Shown here: piece by piece, positions 5,608-6,386 of the stretch | Numbering within the stretch: the first letter of the stretch is position 1 | Layout: each line of letters starts with the position of its first letter | Assembly: GCA_024684155.1 (NCBI GenBank) | Contig: JAIKXK010000399.1 | Coordinates: 1-6,386 of the forward strand | Length of the DNA stretch: 6,386 nt | Direction of reading: 5' to 3' | Source: Lachnospiraceae bacterium | GTDB lineage: Bacteria > Bacillota > Clostridia > Lachnospirales > Lachnospiraceae | Notes under the pieces: generated by a model | What the model was told of the DNA's origin: nothing | What the model saw: only the letters and a program-made list of their open reading frames with translations | The model's database searches: none | Program-made: the position numbers and the translations under genes

Positions 5608-6386
5608 TGTGTCCTCCATGATAATAATTATCCAGTGTACCTATCAATTCGCCTACATCAATAGGTTTTGTAATATGGCAGTTCATTCCGGCATCAATGG
5701 CACGTCTTCCATCTTCTTCAAAAGCATTTGCTGTTGTTGCAATAATTGGAATGGACTTTGCATCCTCTCGATCTAAGGCGCGAATCTGTCTTGTAGCTTC
5801 AAGGCCATCCATTTTGGGCATCATAATATCCATTAGAATGGCATCATAGTATCCTACTTCAGAATCCGAAAAAGCCTCTAATACTTCTTCCCCATCCATA
5901 GTAGAATCCACAATTACACCATGTTCTTCTAAAAGCGTTTCTACAATAATCAGGTTTACATCTACATCTTCTGCTACTAACACCTTCATACCATCGATAT
6001 TGTATTCCTTTGGATTTTCTCTACGATCTACCAAATGATCTTTGGTATCTGTTTCAAAGGTTAGCTCCAAAGTAAAGGTAGTTCCAACACCTAGTTCACT
6101 TTCGACAGAAATCTTTCCTTCCATTAAATCCATAAACTGTTTTGTAATGGCCATACCAAGTCCGGTTCCATGATACTGGGTTCTAGCTCCAGAAGATTCC
6201 TGAGAAAAGGCATCGTAGAGTTTTGGCAGGTATTCTTTACTCATACCAATTCCCGTATCCGCCAAATACATCTTTACACCAACATATCCATCTTTACAGT
6301 AGGTTTCTTCTATTGTAATAGAAATAGTATCACCTGCATTGGTGAATTTTACTGAGTTTCCTAAAATATTAATCAAAACCTGGCGA
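5600..6386 (-). CDS. Hybrid histidine kinase, C-terminal part (ATPase plus receiver), cut by right edge
   Basis: This is the C-terminal end of a larger hybrid sensor kinase. The open frame continues to the right edge (RQVLINILGNSVKFT reads through the boundary), so the true start, the sensor region and the phosphoacceptor His lie outside the window. The visible part is the ATP-binding domain: N-box NILGNSVKFT, D-box LADTGIGM at about 6240-6265, and G-box GTGLGMAI, ending near ELTFETD. A short linker leads to a fused receiver: VLVAEDVDVN (acidic pair), LMDIMMPKMDG (phosphoacceptor Asp at about 5828-5830), ATTANAF and ITKPID (conserved Lys). It ends at TGA 5600-5602 without an HPt domain, so phosphate from the receiver would need a separate HPt protein or the receiver may autoregulate the kinase. 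It overlaps the LytTR regulator gene by 8 bases and is therefore probably co-transcribed with it. Confidence 0.93.
   Translation of the reverse strand, partial: RQVLINILGNSVKFTNAGDTISITIEETYCKDGYVGVKMYLADTGIGMSKEYLPKLYDAFSQESSGARTQYHGTGLGMAITKQFMDLMEGKISVESELGVGTTFTLELTFETDTKDHLVDRRENPKEYNIDGMKVLVAEDVDVNLIIVETLLEEHGVIVDSTMDGEEVLEAFSDSEVGYYDAILMDIMMPKMDGLEATRQIRALDREDAKSIPIIATTANAFEEDGRRAIDAGMNCHITKPIDVGELIGTLDNYYHGGHND
5613..5617 (-). promoter_or_regulatory. Ribosome binding site deciding the response regulator start
   Basis: GGAGG on the minus strand, 5 bases before the ATG at 5607, lies inside the last codons of the hybrid kinase gene. It overlaps the alternative ATG at 5617-5619, which itself has no upstream Shine-Dalgarno sequence. 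This supports the shorter regulator protein and translational coupling to the kinase. Confidence 0.8.

Noticed and set aside
5140..6355. Plus-strand open frames opposite the response regulator and hybrid kinase
   Set aside because: No domain resemblance, and full overlap with genes whose active-site motifs are intact.
6374..6376. Start codon for the hybrid kinase fragment at 6376
   Set aside because: The codon is TTG within NILGNSVKFT-type N-box context, and the frame stays open to the window edge; it is an internal Leu, not a start.
1..6386. CRISPR array, tRNA, rRNA, insertion sequence or phage attachment site
   Set aside because: No regularly spaced repeats, cloverleaf-like segments, transposase motifs or terminal inverted repeats were found on either strand.

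Overview
The window looks like a chromosomal segment from a low-GC Gram-positive anaerobe of the Clostridia, probably a Lachnospiraceae-type gut bacterium. This rests on AT-rich sequence, AGGAG-type ribosome binding sites, a LytTR regulator paired with an AgrC-like kinase, and a cytoplasmic family 3 glycosidase with a long C-terminal extension. The taxonomic call is inference from gene content. Every real gene is on the minus strand, so the biological order runs from the right edge to the left.

Positions 6386 to 3595 hold a signalling cluster. The C-terminal end of a hybrid histidine kinase (ATPase domain plus fused receiver, cut by the right edge) overlaps a LytTR response regulator by a few bases. 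The regulator is followed after 3 bases by a membrane AgrC-like (GHKL/HPK10) sensor kinase. The tight packing suggests one transcript, which probably ends at a clear intrinsic terminator at about 3516-3545.

The 137-base gap 3458-3594 between this cluster and the glycosidase is the most information-rich non-coding stretch. It carries an 18-bp degenerate direct repeat with a 20-bp period, one half of which nearly matches the published LytTR-family binding consensus. The terminator hairpin and a candidate -10 box follow. The geometry suggests the LytTR regulator may control the next two genes.

Positions 3457 to 424 hold a two-gene operon: an 808-residue GH3 beta-glycosidase without a signal peptide, then a 189-residue GtrA-family four-helix membrane protein with an enlarged loop between helices 1 and 2.

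Positions 423 to 1 contain no intact gene. They hold a decayed LytTR response regulator (receiver start fused to the LytTR end by an internal deletion, with an in-frame stop and a one-base frameshift) and, at the left edge, a strong Fur-box palindrome next to a TTGACA -35 element that points out of the window. I found no tRNA, rRNA, CRISPR array, transposase or insertion sequence. No radically new system is evident. The best leads are the repeat-based control region, the regulator fossil, the three-part signalling cluster and the Fur operator.
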